Positions 1 to 13,200 are shown, numbered from the stretch's first letter. The stretch is DNA of 64,000 nucleotides from Pleodorina starrii (GCA_030267565.1 BRXU01000004.1:459001-523000), one strand, 5' to 3'. Notes: a model not told the origin generated them from the sequence alone. Numbers and translations are program-made.

Positions 1-439
1 TTTTGAATTTGCTGCCAAAACCATCTCCCTCGCTGCCGAAGGACGTAGTTGGTGACTTCGGGGCTTCTGCCTTTGCCGCCGAAACGAGCTGCTAACCAAC
101 CATGGAAAACGTTGTATGATAGACCCGGTACAATCGAGTCCTCCTGCAGGTGAATCGCGTCCATTTGTGCGCTCAAAAGAGTCCAATTTCGTCCATACAG
201 GAACCTTCCAATCGGTGCAATCCAATCCAGTGTCCAACAATTGCCATCGTTGTCAAGCCGACGTCTCATTACCTGGTAACAGACAACATTATCCGCAAAC
301 TCAACAAACACATCACAGCTTTTCCCTGCTATGACGTGGATTTTTCGGGGCTTAGGGAGCAGGTACTTATTGGCCTTTGTAATCATCTGCCGGTTTACGC
401 AAGATGGCTTGTAGGCTAAGGTGACAACGTCAAAGGCAC
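1..439 (-). CDS. Partial exon of a glycosyltransferase-like protein (DUF6492-like), cut by the left edge
   Basis: Read on the minus strand, one frame stays open from a splice acceptor (CCCAG/GT, exon starting at 439) to the window edge, about 146 codons, with no in-frame ATG needed at its start. The beginning reads AFDVVTLAYKPSCVNRQMIT, followed by KPRKIHVIAGK, then a hydrophilic core and the stretch HLQEDSIVPGLSYNVF, ending near RGRWFWQQ. This order (a DVV strand, then a YVI-like strand, then an acidic E/D-x-x-x-PG segment and an aromatic WFxQQ segment) resembles GT-A-like nucleotide-sugar transferase relatives of DUF6492. Mixed codon use with no low complexity argues that it is real coding sequence. 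Family assignment is from memory of motifs; upstream exons above 440 and everything left of base 1 are not resolved. Confidence 0.5.
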
Positions 440-610
440 CTGGGAAACTACAAGCAACCGGCGATGAGAGCATGCCGACCATTAAGGTAAAGCATGACGC
501 TGTCGCCAAGTTCATAAGGCGATGCATTTTCAGCGTCGTCCCAAGCACCCTTACAAAACCAGTCTTAAGCACCCTTAAAACACCCAACGCAATAGGTAGA
601 TACTATAATT

Positions 611-961
611 TCACATTTTGCCGTACAGACGTGACGTAAGGCCGAAGGCGGGCGGTCCGATCTGGCCTCGAACGGAGCTGCACATAAACGAACGTCCAAA
701 ATTCACACGGAAACACGTGAAGGCTGAACACATGCCTGGGCAGTATTTCCTGTTCATGTTTTGTTTCTCTGTGTCGCAGGTTTTACTGCGGAGGACTGCG
801 GGCGCCTGGGCTAAGTCGTTGCCCAGAAGCCCGGGCGTACACCCACCCGCTTTCATGCACTGGAGGAAAGCAGGCAGTGCCTCCATCCCCTCTAGCATCA
901 CCTCCGTGTCATCAGCAAACGTTTCGTGCAAATAAACCCCTAAAACCCAAACTCGCGGCAA
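611..961 (-). pseudogene. Possible LINE reverse-transcriptase fragment
   Basis: A 116-codon minus-strand frame contains FADDTEVMLEGMEALPAFLQ. This resembles the YADD/FADD catalytic box of LINE reverse transcriptases, where the two aspartates bind metal, and the following helix with a Leu-Pro-x-Phe-Leu pattern. Only about 60 residues around the box look coding. The rest of the polymerase, endonuclease and RNase H are absent on either side, so this would be a dead fragment. The short match and single motif leave room for coincidence, and it could instead be an upstream exon of the left-edge gene. Confidence 0.35.
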
Positions 962-1971
962 TCACAAAATGGGATAACAACCGCCAGGCCAGGCCGTGAT
1001 CCGACGAGGTGCACACCGGGACCGTAGCTGATGGAATGAACTGCGTCATGAGATCAGTGGGAGCGTAGATCCTGTCAACCCAGGAGCTCCCCCGGACTCC
1101 CCCGGACGGAAGGACTGGGGCGCCGCCATCGCGACACAGTCGTGGACAGTCGGGTGTACCGCCCCCCCCCCCCCCCCGCCCCCCTCCCCCCGGTGTAAAC
1201 CCCCCCCCCCCGCCCCCCCCGTCGTCGAAACCACAACCGAACCAACCCGCCCCGACCGCCCTCCCACGGACCCCTGGCAGCCGGGGGAACCCTTCCAGGG
1301 TCCCCCCGGCTAACGCCGTCGCCGTCCCTTCACTGCACTCCCTCCTTTCTTATTACTCCCCGTGTGATGAGCTGCCGCCTGCCGGCGTGTCGGGTGTCTG
1401 TTCCGCACCATACGCTGATCCTGGGCAAGGTGGCCTCCTCGCTCGTTACCCGCCGGCCCCCCCAGTCTTACGGTAATCGCAGCTTACGGTAAATCACCCA
1501 ACACTTAATCCCCAGGGCTTGGGGCTGTGGATGGAGCTGCGGGTGGGCAGGAGATCCGAAATGGAGCGGCGGCGGCGGCGCAATGAGATCAATTTGAAGA
1601 TTAATAAATGATGTTACGAGCTACCGTGGTATCTTCTACGAGCCGTCGATTGTGGCAGCAGGCGGCCAGCAACGGCTGGCTTCAAGGCCCGGTACGTGGC
1701 CATCCCCAGTTCCCCACGCCCTTCCCCTTCCCCCACCGGCGCAGATTAGATCACGATTAGATTGCCGTACCGAGGTGCACATACAAGCACGAGGGGAGCG
1801 ATCGAGAGCATCACATGTGCCGTACACACCGCCCGCCGAAGCAACAACAGGCGTGCGCCTTTTGAGATCCCGAGTCATCGCCACCACCACCACCACCACC
1901 ACCACCACCACCATGCATCGCCAACACCAACACCACCATGCATCGTCGTTATCTGCTGCGGTGTACCATAC
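962..1971. other. Non-coding stretch with poly-C tracts and CAC repeat
   Basis: No coding frame with recognisable content was found. Homopolymeric C runs lie at about 1161-1225, and a short CAC/CCA trinucleotide run (antisense poly-Gly/Trp/His frames) lies at about 1880-1915. Long frames here are low-complexity artefacts. Confidence 0.5.
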
Positions 1972-2287
1972 ACTGCATCCTGGATCCACCCGATCTGCAT
2001 CCTGGATCCACCTGATCTGCATCCTGGATCCACCCGATCTGCATCCTGGATCCATCTGATCTGCATCCTGGATCCATCTGATCTGCATCCTGGATCCACC
2101 TGATCTGCATCCTGGATCCACCTGATCTGCATCCTGGATCCACCTGATCTGCATCCTGGATCCACCTGATCTGCATCCTGGATCCACCTGATCTGCATCC
2201 TGGATCCACCTGATCTGCATCCTGGATCCACCTGATATGCATCCTGGATCCACCTGATATGCATCCTGGATCCACCTGATCTGCATC
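1972..2287. repeat. 22-bp tandem array, about 14 copies
   Basis: The unit CTGCATCCTGGATCCACCTG plus AT (22 bp) is repeated about 14 times, with a few C/T and A changes between copies; each copy has a BamHI-like GGATCC. Because 22 is not a multiple of 3, all three frames cycle through the same 22-residue peptide (containing DPGC and RWIQ). That explains the long overlapping frames here without any gene. Confidence 0.9.
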
Positions 2288-2336
2288 CATCTGGTCTGCC
2301 TGCCAGCTGCTCTGTTCCTGTCCGCGTTGCTGCCAC

Positions 2337-5300
2337 ATCAGCACCGCTTCGTTCCGTTCACAGCATTCCAAGTACGAACACGGCGAGCACAATCTCGGCA
2401 CGCTCCCGACAGAAGCATACACCACCCGACGCCCCGTCTCCTGCGTGCCAGTTGTATGTTCCCTGGGCCCCGCCCTCAGTAGCCCTCGACTCGAACTCAG
2501 AGCCTTCCCCCACCCGGCTCGCGTCTCCCAAACACACGGGAGCAACGGGAACCACGGCTCCCCCGCCCCAGCAGAAGCCGGGCCCTTCCGTGACGCCGGG
2601 GATAAACGAACGCGGGGCCTCAATGTCCCGACTACCGAGTCTCGACCTCCCCCGCGCGTGATGGGGTCACAGCCGGGCACCTCTCCGAAACCCCCCCCAC
2701 CCCCCCTCTGAATGGACGAATGGATGGAAGCATGCAGGGCTTAGACTTCATGGAAGCAGGCGCCCCATGGTCCCGTAGCCCAGTGAAGGCCCAGTGAAGT
2801 CTCAGGACACCGGAGCGCCTCTGCCTCTCTCCCTTCCCCCACATGTTCCCTCGCATGCGCGATGTGCCCTCCTCCGGTGGCAGTCCGCCCGCCGGCGACG
2901 ACGCTCTCTGCCAACTGCTGCCGGGCGCAAGAGATCCGAGAGAGTGTTGTACGACGGGGAGTCGTGCACTGCCACAACAGTACCATACCCAGCCCACCGT
3001 ACGACGACACGCGGCCCCGCCGGGCGGCCTGTGGCTTACACGCCCCGGCGGGTCTGCGGCCTACACGCATGCACCGTGAAAAGTGCCAAGAAGTGCAAAC
3101 GCGGACACGCGCGCACGCACACGCATGCGCACACACAGACACAGAGACACAGAGTGCGGGCAGCCGGGCACACCGCGGCCGCGGCCGGCTTGCAATCAAC
3201 ACGCGCGTTCAGCAAACACACAGCACCGCGACCTCACGCACATTTTTTCATGACAGCCACAATGTGCAGCACATAATAGTGGGAAACGAGCCCAACATGG
3301 GTCGGACCGGGAGCAGGGGCAGGGGGCAGGGGCAGGGCGGCTCCATCGCCCCAAAACCTCCGAAACGACTCGCCATGCAGAGAGACGGCGACGGCGACGG
3401 CGCACGCCGCGGCGGCGGCGTGCGCGCCCCTGCACCCCAAGTCCCCGGCTACCAGCTGGAAATCAACGAGTCCATGCACGACGACCTCGATGACCGCGCA
3501 AGCAGCCAAACGCCGTCTGTCCAGTCACGGCGCCGACAGACACGGTCGCCCTCGATCGAAAACCCAAAAACCCAAAAACCCTAAGCAAGCAGCCAAAGGC
3601 CGTCTGTCCAGTCAGGGCGCCAACAAACACGGGACGCTGCGTCGTCCTCGATATCGCGGCTGCCCAGCCCCGGCGCAGGCCGAGCGTGGCACACACCGAA
3701 GCCACCGCCGCTGAAAAGAAGACAGCCACCAGGCCACTGTCAAAACCACACGCAGCGGCAGCTAGGTACCTCTGCAACCACCCCTACCAGGAGCCCCGCC
3801 CCCCAGAAGCCACAAGCTCGACATCAACATGATCGCGTTGTTGCGCACCCACTCCCATCCCCACTCCCATCCCCAAGACATGATCGCGTTGTTGCGGGCC
3901 CACCCAAGACCCAACCCCATCCCCAAGACATGATCGCGTTGTTGCGGATTCAATCCCATCCCCAATCCCATCTCCAAGACCCAACCCCGTCCCGGGCCGT
4001 TTTAATTAACCCCGGGCGGCCTTTGCTAACTGAAGGTTTTCTGAGTGAAACGAAGAAAACCAAGGTTTTCTGTGTATTTGCCGAGAGCGTTCTCGGCTGT
4101 TCGTTGGCGGTACGGCCTGGCCGTACCGGTGAGAGCGAAGTGCAAGTCGCGCTGAGCGCGACGGAAAGAGCAATTTCGCGAGTTCATTTAGTCAGTACTG
4201 ACAGGTTTCCGCTGCGTCTTCTGCCCATTACACCGCCCCGCGGCAGATAGCGCAGTCGGTTACCAGGCTCGCCTCCTCCCACGGAAGCAAGCATACTCTT
4301 CTGCTCGCAGGTACCCGACTCCATCCCCGTCTTCAAGCGGTAAGGCAACTACTCATGAAAACTGCGCGGGAAGGCTCGGGCCACCGGGTCCACCCCGCGG
4401 GCTGGTGGCTGGTCTCCTCCTCCCACCTCCCCGCCCCACGCCGTCTCCTTTCCTTGTTTCGCTGCGGTATTTTTCTTCTTTTTTTCTTCCCAGCCCCACC
4501 CCCAAAGTGATGCTCGCAGCGGAAGGACGCACACACACGCACACGCAGCGGGAGGACGCACACACACAGACACGAAGACGCACACACGCGCTTGGGGAAC
4601 AAGTTCGTTGGGGGCTCCGAATCGAGGTCGAGGCGCCAAACCAACCCCACACAGCCCACATACGGTAGCGCCGTACGGCCATACCTCGTACAGCTCGCCC
4701 ATCCCAAAATAAATAGTACACAGCAGTACACAGCAGTACTCAGCAGTACGCAGCAGTACGCAGAAAACGCCAGATCGAGCCCGACAAAAGTCCGCAGCCC
4801 GACAAAAAGGCAGCCAAGCCAAGCCCAGCCCTGAGGAATGAACAAAAAGGCGGGCAACTGGGCGGGACCGCGACGGCCCGCCTCCCGCCGCGCGCCGTCT
4901 GTAATGCTCTGATCGAGTGAGGGGAGCTCACCGGGGGTTCGCGCACCGTTTTTTTTTGAGGCTCGGCGAGAGGCCCTCCCTGGACCCGCCTCCGTGGTCA
5001 AGCACCAAAGCACGCAATGTCCTCCCCCTCCCCTCCCTTCCCACCGCCCCGGCCCCCGCCCCCCACATACATGTAAGCCAGCTGTGTTGGCCTGAAGGAG
5101 CACTTGTTATCGCTCTAGGGGGAGCTGCAATGACGAAAAGAAAACACAAAAAACGCGCGCGACTGACAGCTTCATTTATCGAGAGCGCATTTCACAGTGC
5201 AATAAGAAACGCACCGACGCACACACACACGCACCGACGCACACACACGTAAAAATGCGCTCACGCACACGCATACGCACACGCACACGTGCATAGAAAC

Positions 5301-6160
5301 CTGCGCGCAGTAACAATTTTCACGGGGAGGGGGGAGAGCACCTCCACCCCCCACGGGCCAAACTAGCTTTATACGGAGCCAGCGGCGCGCCAGGGAGGGT
5401 TACGCAGTCCGTCCCATGACAGAAGGGCCACATCGCGCCCTCGGCATGTCCACGGGACGCCCCCTCAGTCTTCGAGTGAGAAGGAGGCGCAGGTGCGCCG
5501 AGAAGGCTCCGGGCTTCGGGCGAGAGCTCTGCTGTTCAGTACGGTATTCGGCGCCCGCGCCCGGACCTGTCCGGAAGCTGTACGCTAGCAGGCTAGCTCA
5601 TCATACATTCTACTGTAAAGCGGCGCAGCCCGTTGCGTCGCAATTCGCCACGACAGCGGAACACAGCCATCGGAAAAATGTCGCCCAGCAGCAAGCCCCG
5701 CTGCAGCTCCCTGCTCAAACAAGCAGCAGAGAGTGTTGATCCTAGCGGGGATTGGTCTCTGCCAGGTCCCTGCCACGTCCGCAACGAACAAACAACGAAT
5801 TCAACCGACGCTGCGACGCGAGAGAGCGTCTCAATTCAAAGTTCGGGCCATCTCTGCCCATCGATCATAGCGGTCACCTGGATTCGCTTCGTTTGTGATC
5901 GACTCGCAACGGCGCGCGATTCTGCTCCGCTGGATCCAGCAGTTTGAAGTGGTCGAAGCATGCATCCATAAAAAAATAAATTTATTCCAACAGGATGCAA
6001 AAAGTACGCATCTGCCTGGTGGAAATATAGATCCGGAATTCCGAATTCAAACATAACCATGTCCGAACAATCTCCAGGCGCTCGCAAAGCGCAACGCCCT
6101 CCGCGACCTTACCTTCCGCCAGCCTTGGCAAGCAGAACACTCGCCGCACAACCGCGGGCA
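2337..6160. other. Intergenic region with short duplications and CA-rich runs
   Basis: No supported gene. Contents include C-rich stretches (2690-2710), CACACG runs (3110-3150, 4530-4580, 5215-5290), an imperfect duplication at 3499-3544 and 3586-3632 (AAGCAGCCAAA.GCCGTCTGT with the following bases), and three copies of a roughly 45-60-bp unit beginning CATGATCGCGTTGTTGCG at 3829, 3879 and 3928. A match to a tRNA A-box lies near 4247, but no full cloverleaf follows. Confidence 0.5.
3829..3982. repeat. Imperfect tandem triplication
   Basis: Three copies of CATGATCGCGTTGTTGCG, each followed by CCCA(A)TCCC-type sequence ending CCAAGA. Copies begin at 3829, 3879 and 3928, with spacing of about 50 bp. 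Confidence 0.75.
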
Positions 6161-9100
6161 TCAGCTGATGGTGCAACGGCAAGCCGCTGCGCCATTTCCG
6201 CCCACCTGCACGGCATCCCCCGCCCCTCCCACAATACCCTCCCCCACCCCCTCCTCCCCCGCCCCCATCCGCCTCAGCCTCCTGCCTCCCTTGCCGCTCG
6301 CCAGTCCCACCACCTCCTCCGCCTGCTCCGCCCCCATCTGCACCAGCCGCGCCTCCACCTCCGCCATACTCGGCCGGGCCAGCGGGTCTGTGTGCCAGCA
6401 CTCGCTTATGAGCTCCCACACCGGCCCCGGAATGGACTCGCAGCGCGCAGGCCGGAAGCCGCCCGCCACCAGCGCCGGCCAGTCCTCGCACCGGTGCACA
6501 ATGTACGGCAGATCCGGACGCCGGGTGCCAATATACGACACCTTGAGCAGCGACCGCGACCAGATCTCGTACAGTACGACACCGAAGGCGTACACGTCGA
6601 CTTTTTCGTTGTACGGCTGTCGTAACTTGATCTCCGGGGCCATGGTCATGAAGGATCCCGTCTCGCCCGTCAGGCAATACACCACCTCCACAACCACCTC
6701 ACACGTTCCCACCCGATTCAGCCCCTGATCCCCCTCCCCTGCGGCCCCTGACTGCGCCGCCAGGAAACTGAAGTGCCGCGCTAGCCGTAAGCCGTTGTTG
6801 TTGTTGTTGTTGTTGTTGCTAGCGGAGGTGGCAGATGTGGCGGAGGCGGAGATGGCTCGGCGGGGTTCGCCGTCCGCGCCCTTTCGGTTACCGTACGACA
6901 GCTGCCTCCCCTCCGTCGGCTTGGCGCCGCCGCCGCCGCCAGCTCCAACGGGCTCCGCCCGGCCCTCCGGCGCGGCCGAGTCGTACAGCCGCCGCGCGGC
7001 CGCCACCGCGGCTCCGCCGACGCCGCCGCCGCCGCCCCCGACACAGCTCTCCAGTCTGGCCGTCGTCGTCTCCTTCTCTTGACTCCCCCTCCTGACGGCG
7101 TCGCAGGGGCCGCTATCCCCAACGAGAAACGCAGCCACCGTCGAGCTTTGGATGTCCCCCACCGTGGCGGTGAAGGTGGTGAAGGCGGTGACGGCGGTCG
7201 AGCAACTGCTGGCAGAGTCGACGCCGCCGCCGCCGCCGCCTCTGCCGCCCGATGATGCGTCCACCCGCGCAGGTCGCTGCTGGCGCTGGGGTGGCTGCGG
7301 CCGCGGCGTCGGCGTCGGCGGGTTCTGGAGCGCGAACGCAGACGCGAAGGGGCTCTGTTCGCCGCCGTTGCCGCCGGCGGCCCGCGATGCACCCGGGTCG
7401 CTGCAGGCCGTGGGGACCCCGCCCGCGATGTCCTTTTCGGACGGGAGGGCTCTGTTCGCGGCGGTGACGGCGCTACCGGGGGGTTGACCGACCACCGGGT
7501 CGCTGCCTTCAGCTGGCGGGTCCGCAGGCAACGCGGCGGCGGCGGCGGCGCCGCCGGCGGGCGGCGGATGGCCCAGCATCAGTGCGAATGAGCCGTCTCC
7601 GTCTTGGATTATTATGGAGTTGACCCGCGCCGGCGCCAGCGCCGGCGTCGACGGCGACGTCCCAAATGGCGGCGGCGGCGGCAGCGGCGGCCTCGGAGGC
7701 GCTCCCTGCGCACCCTGCTGCTTCCCCTCTGGCGGCGGCGGCAGCGGCGGCGTCGTACAGAAGGACAGCAAGCGCGGCATCGTCGGCGGCCTGGAGGACA
7801 GCGTGCCCCGATCTGAGACGCCAGGGGTGGCGGCGGCGGCGGCGGCGGCGGCGCCGCCGCCGCCGCCGCCGCCGCCCTCACGGGACGCCGTAAGGCCGGC
7901 CGCGCACAGCCCCGAGCTTTGTTGCTCGAGAAGCTCAAAAAAGAGCGACCCATCGGATCCCCTGCTGGTCAAAGTGAAGCCGGCGTCTACGCCTGGCGGC
8001 GCCGTCGACGACGGTGTGGAATCCGCCGCCGCCGCGACGGCGGCGGCGATGCCGCTGCGCAGCGCCGCCCGTACGGCATCCCTGTCGATGTCCCAGTCGG
8101 GGCCCGTCGAGGCGCTGTTGCACGGCAGGGACATCGGGCGGCGAGACGTGGCGGCGGCGGCGGCGGCGACCACCGCCGTCTTGGTCCTCAGCAAGCTCCG
8201 GCAGCTGCTGGTGGTGCTGCTGGCGGCGATGGAAGCCCGCAGCAGTGATTTGCGGCTGTTGCGGCTCTCCACATAGCGGACGGGGCGCTGCGTGGCGTGG
8301 GCGCGAACGGGTGCGGCGGGGGAAGTTAGTGGCAAGGCCCGTGTTTCTCTCTCTATCTCTCTCCCTCCTCGGGGTTGTTGGCACTTGGCAGGCGGCAACA
8401 TCCCTCCCTCGCTCCACACGTCCCCAGACGGGCCCTACGTTCCCCGCTGGTTCCCTATCCTTTCCCTTCCCGGCTCTGGAGAGCCCACGGTAAGCACCGC
8501 AGCGACAACACGCCCGCCCGCTCTCCAGCCCGACCCACCGACCCACGGGTCTGCGGCCCGCCCCACCGACCCACCGAGTGCAGCCCCAGGTCTACCAGCT
8601 TGGCGACACTCTCGCGACCCTCCTGGTGGGGCGCCGTCAGCATAATGTTCTCAGCCTTGATGTCCTGGAGTGAGGGGACGGAGGGGCCAATGTCGGCAAA
8701 GGCAGCGAGGGAGGCGCAAATGGCAGATGGCGCAGCAGCGCACGGGACGGAGATCGTACGACATTTACATGGCGTACAGTACGATGGCGGATGTACGGCA
8801 GGACGGCAGGTACTTATGGATTCGGACGGGGACCTGGCAGACGTTGTTTGCTTCGCAAGGGCGGGGCCGCCTCTGCCTCCCCTTTTTGGCCTTGCGGTGT
8901 CGCAAGGAATTGATGTCGGGGCGATCAACGTCCTCGTTCAGCCTGGCGCCGCCACCTCCCAGGTTCATGAAATTAACATGCCGGTACGGGAATTCGATCC
9001 AAGAACCTTTGGCAACACGAAATAATTTTGGACATATAGCTTCAGTCCCAATATGCGTACTAGCTCCGGTGATGGCTCAATTGGACATCGCCTATACCAG

Positions 9101-10203
9101 AAGGTTATCACGCAACAACATCCCTGATGGTGATGATCAAGGGCCGCGAAGCGAAGCCCCTGGCCCTTGGTCCGGGTTGAGAATATTTTCCGCCAAGCCT
9201 CAAGGCCTTCTTTTGCCACCCGCCACCCTAACCCACACGCACACACACGCACACACGCATACTAAACACGGCACGCGTACGCGTACATCGCCTGCCAGCA
9301 CACCACTGGTCATGCGGTTCTCAATCATCGCGAGCGCAGTTTCCCACCCGCCGACGCGCGACGCACAAAATACCCTTTACTACATTACGTAACATGCAGA
9401 CGCTGCACCCCACCATGTGTCGTACCGTCTTTTCGCTGCGGTATCTAAGGTTTTTTTACCCAACATGTACACACCTCGCCCCCACCCCGTGCCCCGCCTT
9501 CCTAGAGACGCACCCCAACCCCGGTTTTTCTTTTCACCCCCGGCCCACCACCACCACCACCACCCCGCCCCACCCGGTGCAGCACTGGCAGCTCCAATCC
9601 GTGCAGGTGCGCCAGTGCCCCCGCCACCTGACAGCTCCAGGCCAGCGCCGTGGCGTTGTCGTACAGGAACTTCCAGGGCGCCAGCAGCTGCTTGTGCAGC
9701 AGGCCGCAGAGGGAGCCCCCGCCCAGCAGCTCCAGAACTAAACCCCACGTGGGCCGGGTGTAGCCACGGGGCAGGCCGGGGAAGTCGGGGGGGAGCTCCA
9801 GCACAGCCAGGCAGCGGACGAGGTTGCTGCACGGGAGGAGAGACGGGTGGGGTATGCACCGGGGCGGGCGGATATGGAATTTAACGCAGGGAAACGGAAG
9901 AGGAAGAGGAAGAGGAAGGAAAGATTAAGAAGACAGTAAGACAGGTGTAGGAATGGGTTGGTGTAATGAGTAATAATGCGCCCACCTGTGGTTCACGCAT
10001 TGCAGCAGCTGCCCCTCGCGAATGAACATCTTAACGGGGCAATCGTCGCGCGAGCTGGGACCGCGTCCCGGCAGCAGCACCTTGAGCGCCACCGGCTGCC
10101 CGTCGTAAGTGGCCTGGTGCACAACTGCAAATGCGCCCGAGCCCAACCGCTTTCCGATTCGCAGCCGCTGGGAGAGTGCACGCAGGTCATTAGGAGCCGC
10201 CAT
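6161..10203 (-). CDS. Raf/TKL-like protein kinase with a giant activation-loop insert
   Basis: Four exons: 10203-9986, 9826-9574, 8664-8575 and 8287-6161. All junctions are GT-AG and in phase, giving about 895 residues. The start is the ATG at 10203, just before the glycine loop GSGAFAVV; the catalytic lysine is in VALKVLL. Exon 2 ends LPVLHR and exon 3 begins DIKAENIML, so splicing rebuilds the HRD catalytic loop exactly. The metal-binding motif is DLG instead of DFG (about residues 182-184). Exon 4 then carries some 520 residues of Ala/Gly/Pro/Ser-rich sequence, with an Asn8 run, before TGETGSFMTMAPE, WSRS and the C-lobe (VDVYAFGVVLYEIW, ECWHTDPLARPSM). The TGxTGS-x-x-x-MAPE activation segment is typical of plant and algal Raf-like TKL serine/threonine kinases. 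All catalytic residues are present, so activity is likely. The substrate is unknown. Confidence 0.88.
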
Positions 10204-13200
10204 TGAGACGCAGGAGCCGCACAATCGAGATGCTTGCCCTTCCGGCCTAGGCGAAGAAAAGTGACGTTGCAGATAACACCACGTGGAAAGGCGCAGGATG
10301 TATTTGCTGTATTCAGGCAGCTCTCATAAACTCGGTCGTCGGGCCGCCGCCGACCGAGCGTCTGCGTTAGAGGCCGAAAATAAGCTGGATTTAAGCTGCC
10401 GATAGAAACCAATCTGGTTGCATCAGCGGAGCCCCCGTGTTCACCAAATGGGGCCCCACGTGGTGTCGCCTAATCCCTCACAGAATCTTTTTAAAGTGTG
10501 CCTCGGCAGCTCAGCTGGCGTGCGTCCGCTGCAAAAGGCAGCCTGCTCACGTACAGCAGTTTAAATATTATTTGATTATTATGCTAAATGAAGTATAGAA
10601 CGTCCCCGGAGTGTTACGGCCGTTCCTGCAAACTTATCCCGTACTTTCAAGGGGCAACTTGCAAACTCGTCGAGTTGCCACGAGAACACGCAAGAATAAA
10701 TTAGTACTGTTGATAGGTGATGCAGGCCAGCGGGGCCAGCTGCGAGGCCTAAACCGGTTTTGCGCGTTGTCACGGGGGTCACGGGATCTCATTTTTTTGA
10801 GCGACGTTGAACGGTGAAGTTGTAGCGATCTTTATTACCTTCAAGTATGCGGCCTCGGTATCGATATTTTATTGAACAATAGATCCACAGAGTCGTGTGA
10901 TCGCACTATGTACTTACTATCCAGCTCCTCTGTTTATAATCAACTCGGTATTTCGCGCAAGCGTGACCATTTACTTCAGGTTCAGCCAGTGTTCAAATCT
11001 TACTTTTTGGCTTTCGTTCCTGTGGACGACAGGGGCCCGTTTTGACCCTTTTCGATTGTTGGCTGGCAGACGAACGGCCCCTCCGCTGCCGTCATTCGTT
11101 CGTCCCTTCTCGTCCGGCCGGACGGACCGGACGAACGCCTGATTGGCTTGGGCAGCCCTCGCCCGAGAAGAGAGTTTGGGCGTTGGGCGGCGCAAACTCG
11201 ATGCAGATACGGCACTTCAATGTAGCGGACTCTTTGTCGAAGTATAACTATCGCCAAACCCCTCCAGCTGTCCCTGCCAGGCAAACCTCTCATATTCAGA
11301 CCGACTCACAGCCTCCTCCGCCCAGACGGACGTGGTACAATAGGGTCCATTTCAATTCGATTGGCTTGTGGACGAGCACCGGCCTTCGGCCGGCGTTTTG
11401 TTCGTCCGGCATTCGAACGGGCCTTCGGCCCTTTGTCCAAAACGACCCATCGGGCCATCGGATGACCCGGACGACGAAAAGACGAACATTGGGTTCAGCC
11501 GATCGATCTAGCCCGCCTCGTCTTGCCGCAACGCGTTTGAATGCACAAAATCAGAACAAACCGCAGGCACAGTATGGGCACTGTCATAAGCTGTACTTAA
11601 GAACCCCCAGATCTTTTGCACCGCCAGCTGACGTTCAAATATGATACCAAAAGCCGCGGGGAGAGATCGGCCACAGCCCTGGGCCGCAGCAAAGCAGGCA
11701 ATAGACCAACCAACCGACGCCAAATTGCGACGACTAGCGACCAGCGTGTTTGGGGCGTCAAAGGCACAGGACCCCGCAGGACCCATAACCCAGTTGCATC
11801 GCTCGCAGGGCTGGTCCAGTCTGCTGGTGCCGAGGGTGCCGCTACTTTGCGGGTGGCCAGGGCCCGTCGCCAACTGAGACGCCGCATGGGCGCCATTCCC
11901 CCCTGGCCGCGATGGGTGTCTCTGCCATCCCCCCGCCCGCCCCGTTTTGTTCGCTCGTTTCGCTCTGGGCGACTACCGGTGCTGGTGTCTGGATGGCCTG
12001 GTGACGCTTTCCCTTACCGTGGTCATCCCCGCCGCAGTGCAGGAGAGGCCCGCGCGCCCGTTGGAGTCCTCTGGCGGCACCAGCAAACAACAAGTTTGCC
12101 CGCGTGCCGCAATCGAGGCCTACTCTCCTCAAATCGGCACCAAGTTTGGACTGACGTTAAAATTCCATTTTGTTCGATTCCATTTCAGACAACCCGCAGT
12201 TTCAATTTCAAGCAACTCGACACTGACATCACACTTTCCGACAGTCACGCCAAAAAAACCACGTGATCGGCCCAGGTGCTCATCACCGGGCTGTCTACCG
12301 CCGCACGCCACGTGGCTGCTGTACGACGATGATGTACAAAATCCTCTGTAAACCTTCACTCGAAATTTTGATAAATATTGCCTCTTGGCGGGGCGCCTTT
12401 TTGGGGGAGCTTCGTTGCCCACCACCACCTGCCTGCATGGCTGCCTGCGTCTCTTACCTTACCGGTACACGGGCCAAAAAAAGGGTGACCAAAAACACAC
12501 AAAACGGTTGCCGCATCCTACGCCAATATTAAGCGTGCTTGTTTTCGCTCATCGATTCGATGTTTTTCAGAGCCGAGAAAGCAACGTCGCAAACATCGCG
12601 ACTGACGATCCGGATAAGTTAGGGATCCTACGGATCTGTAGCCCGAAGAAAGCGAGAGGGAAGGTCCCAACAACAGCTTGCGTGAGGAAGAACGAGCCGT
12701 AATAAAGCAAGGGCTATAAGCACCGCCAGAGGCAGCAACATCAGCAAGCACGGTCCCGATAGATACGTACGTCGGCCCAACCTGAAGCTCTCTGTAGCAG
12801 CCGCTTCAAGCGTACGTACATGCGGACATGCACTGACAAAAGCGAACATAGGCCAGCACATAGACCGTCAGGGGGATCCGGGAGGGGAGGCAGCGTCCGG
12901 AGAACCGACAACCGGCCCGCCTGGTTGGCCAGGAAGGTGTGGGCCGCCGGGACCATCCCAGAACCATCCGGCACCTGTACGACCCTGTGTACACATGCCG
13001 TACAATGACAATCCCACTAGAGCCGTTATGCCGCGTTAAGACTCGAAAGCAACACATAACACTTGCCCGTCCGTCGTCATAACACTTGCCCGTTAAGCAA
13101 AGGTCCTCAGCGGGCATTGCGGTGCTGCCAATGATGTTGACAGCATCCATCATCATCACTCATGTCTGTGCTGCGCTGCACGTCTCATTTGACGCCACTC

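Noticed and set aside
1636..2336. Repeat proteins with DPGC and RWIQ units
   Set aside because: All three frames give the same peptide cycle from a 22-bp unit; no selection for one frame.
4240..4330. tRNA gene candidate with an A-box-like TAGCGCAGTCGG
   Set aside because: No acceptor stem, anticodon arm or proper T-arm can be formed; at most a SINE relic.
6059..6728. Plus-strand frames opposite the kinase C-lobe
   Set aside because: Shadow frames of the kinase exon, which has strong family motifs on the minus strand.
10494..10560. tRNA-like GGCAGCTCAGCTGGCGTGC
   Set aside because: A-box and D-arm resemblance only; no B-box follows at the right distance.
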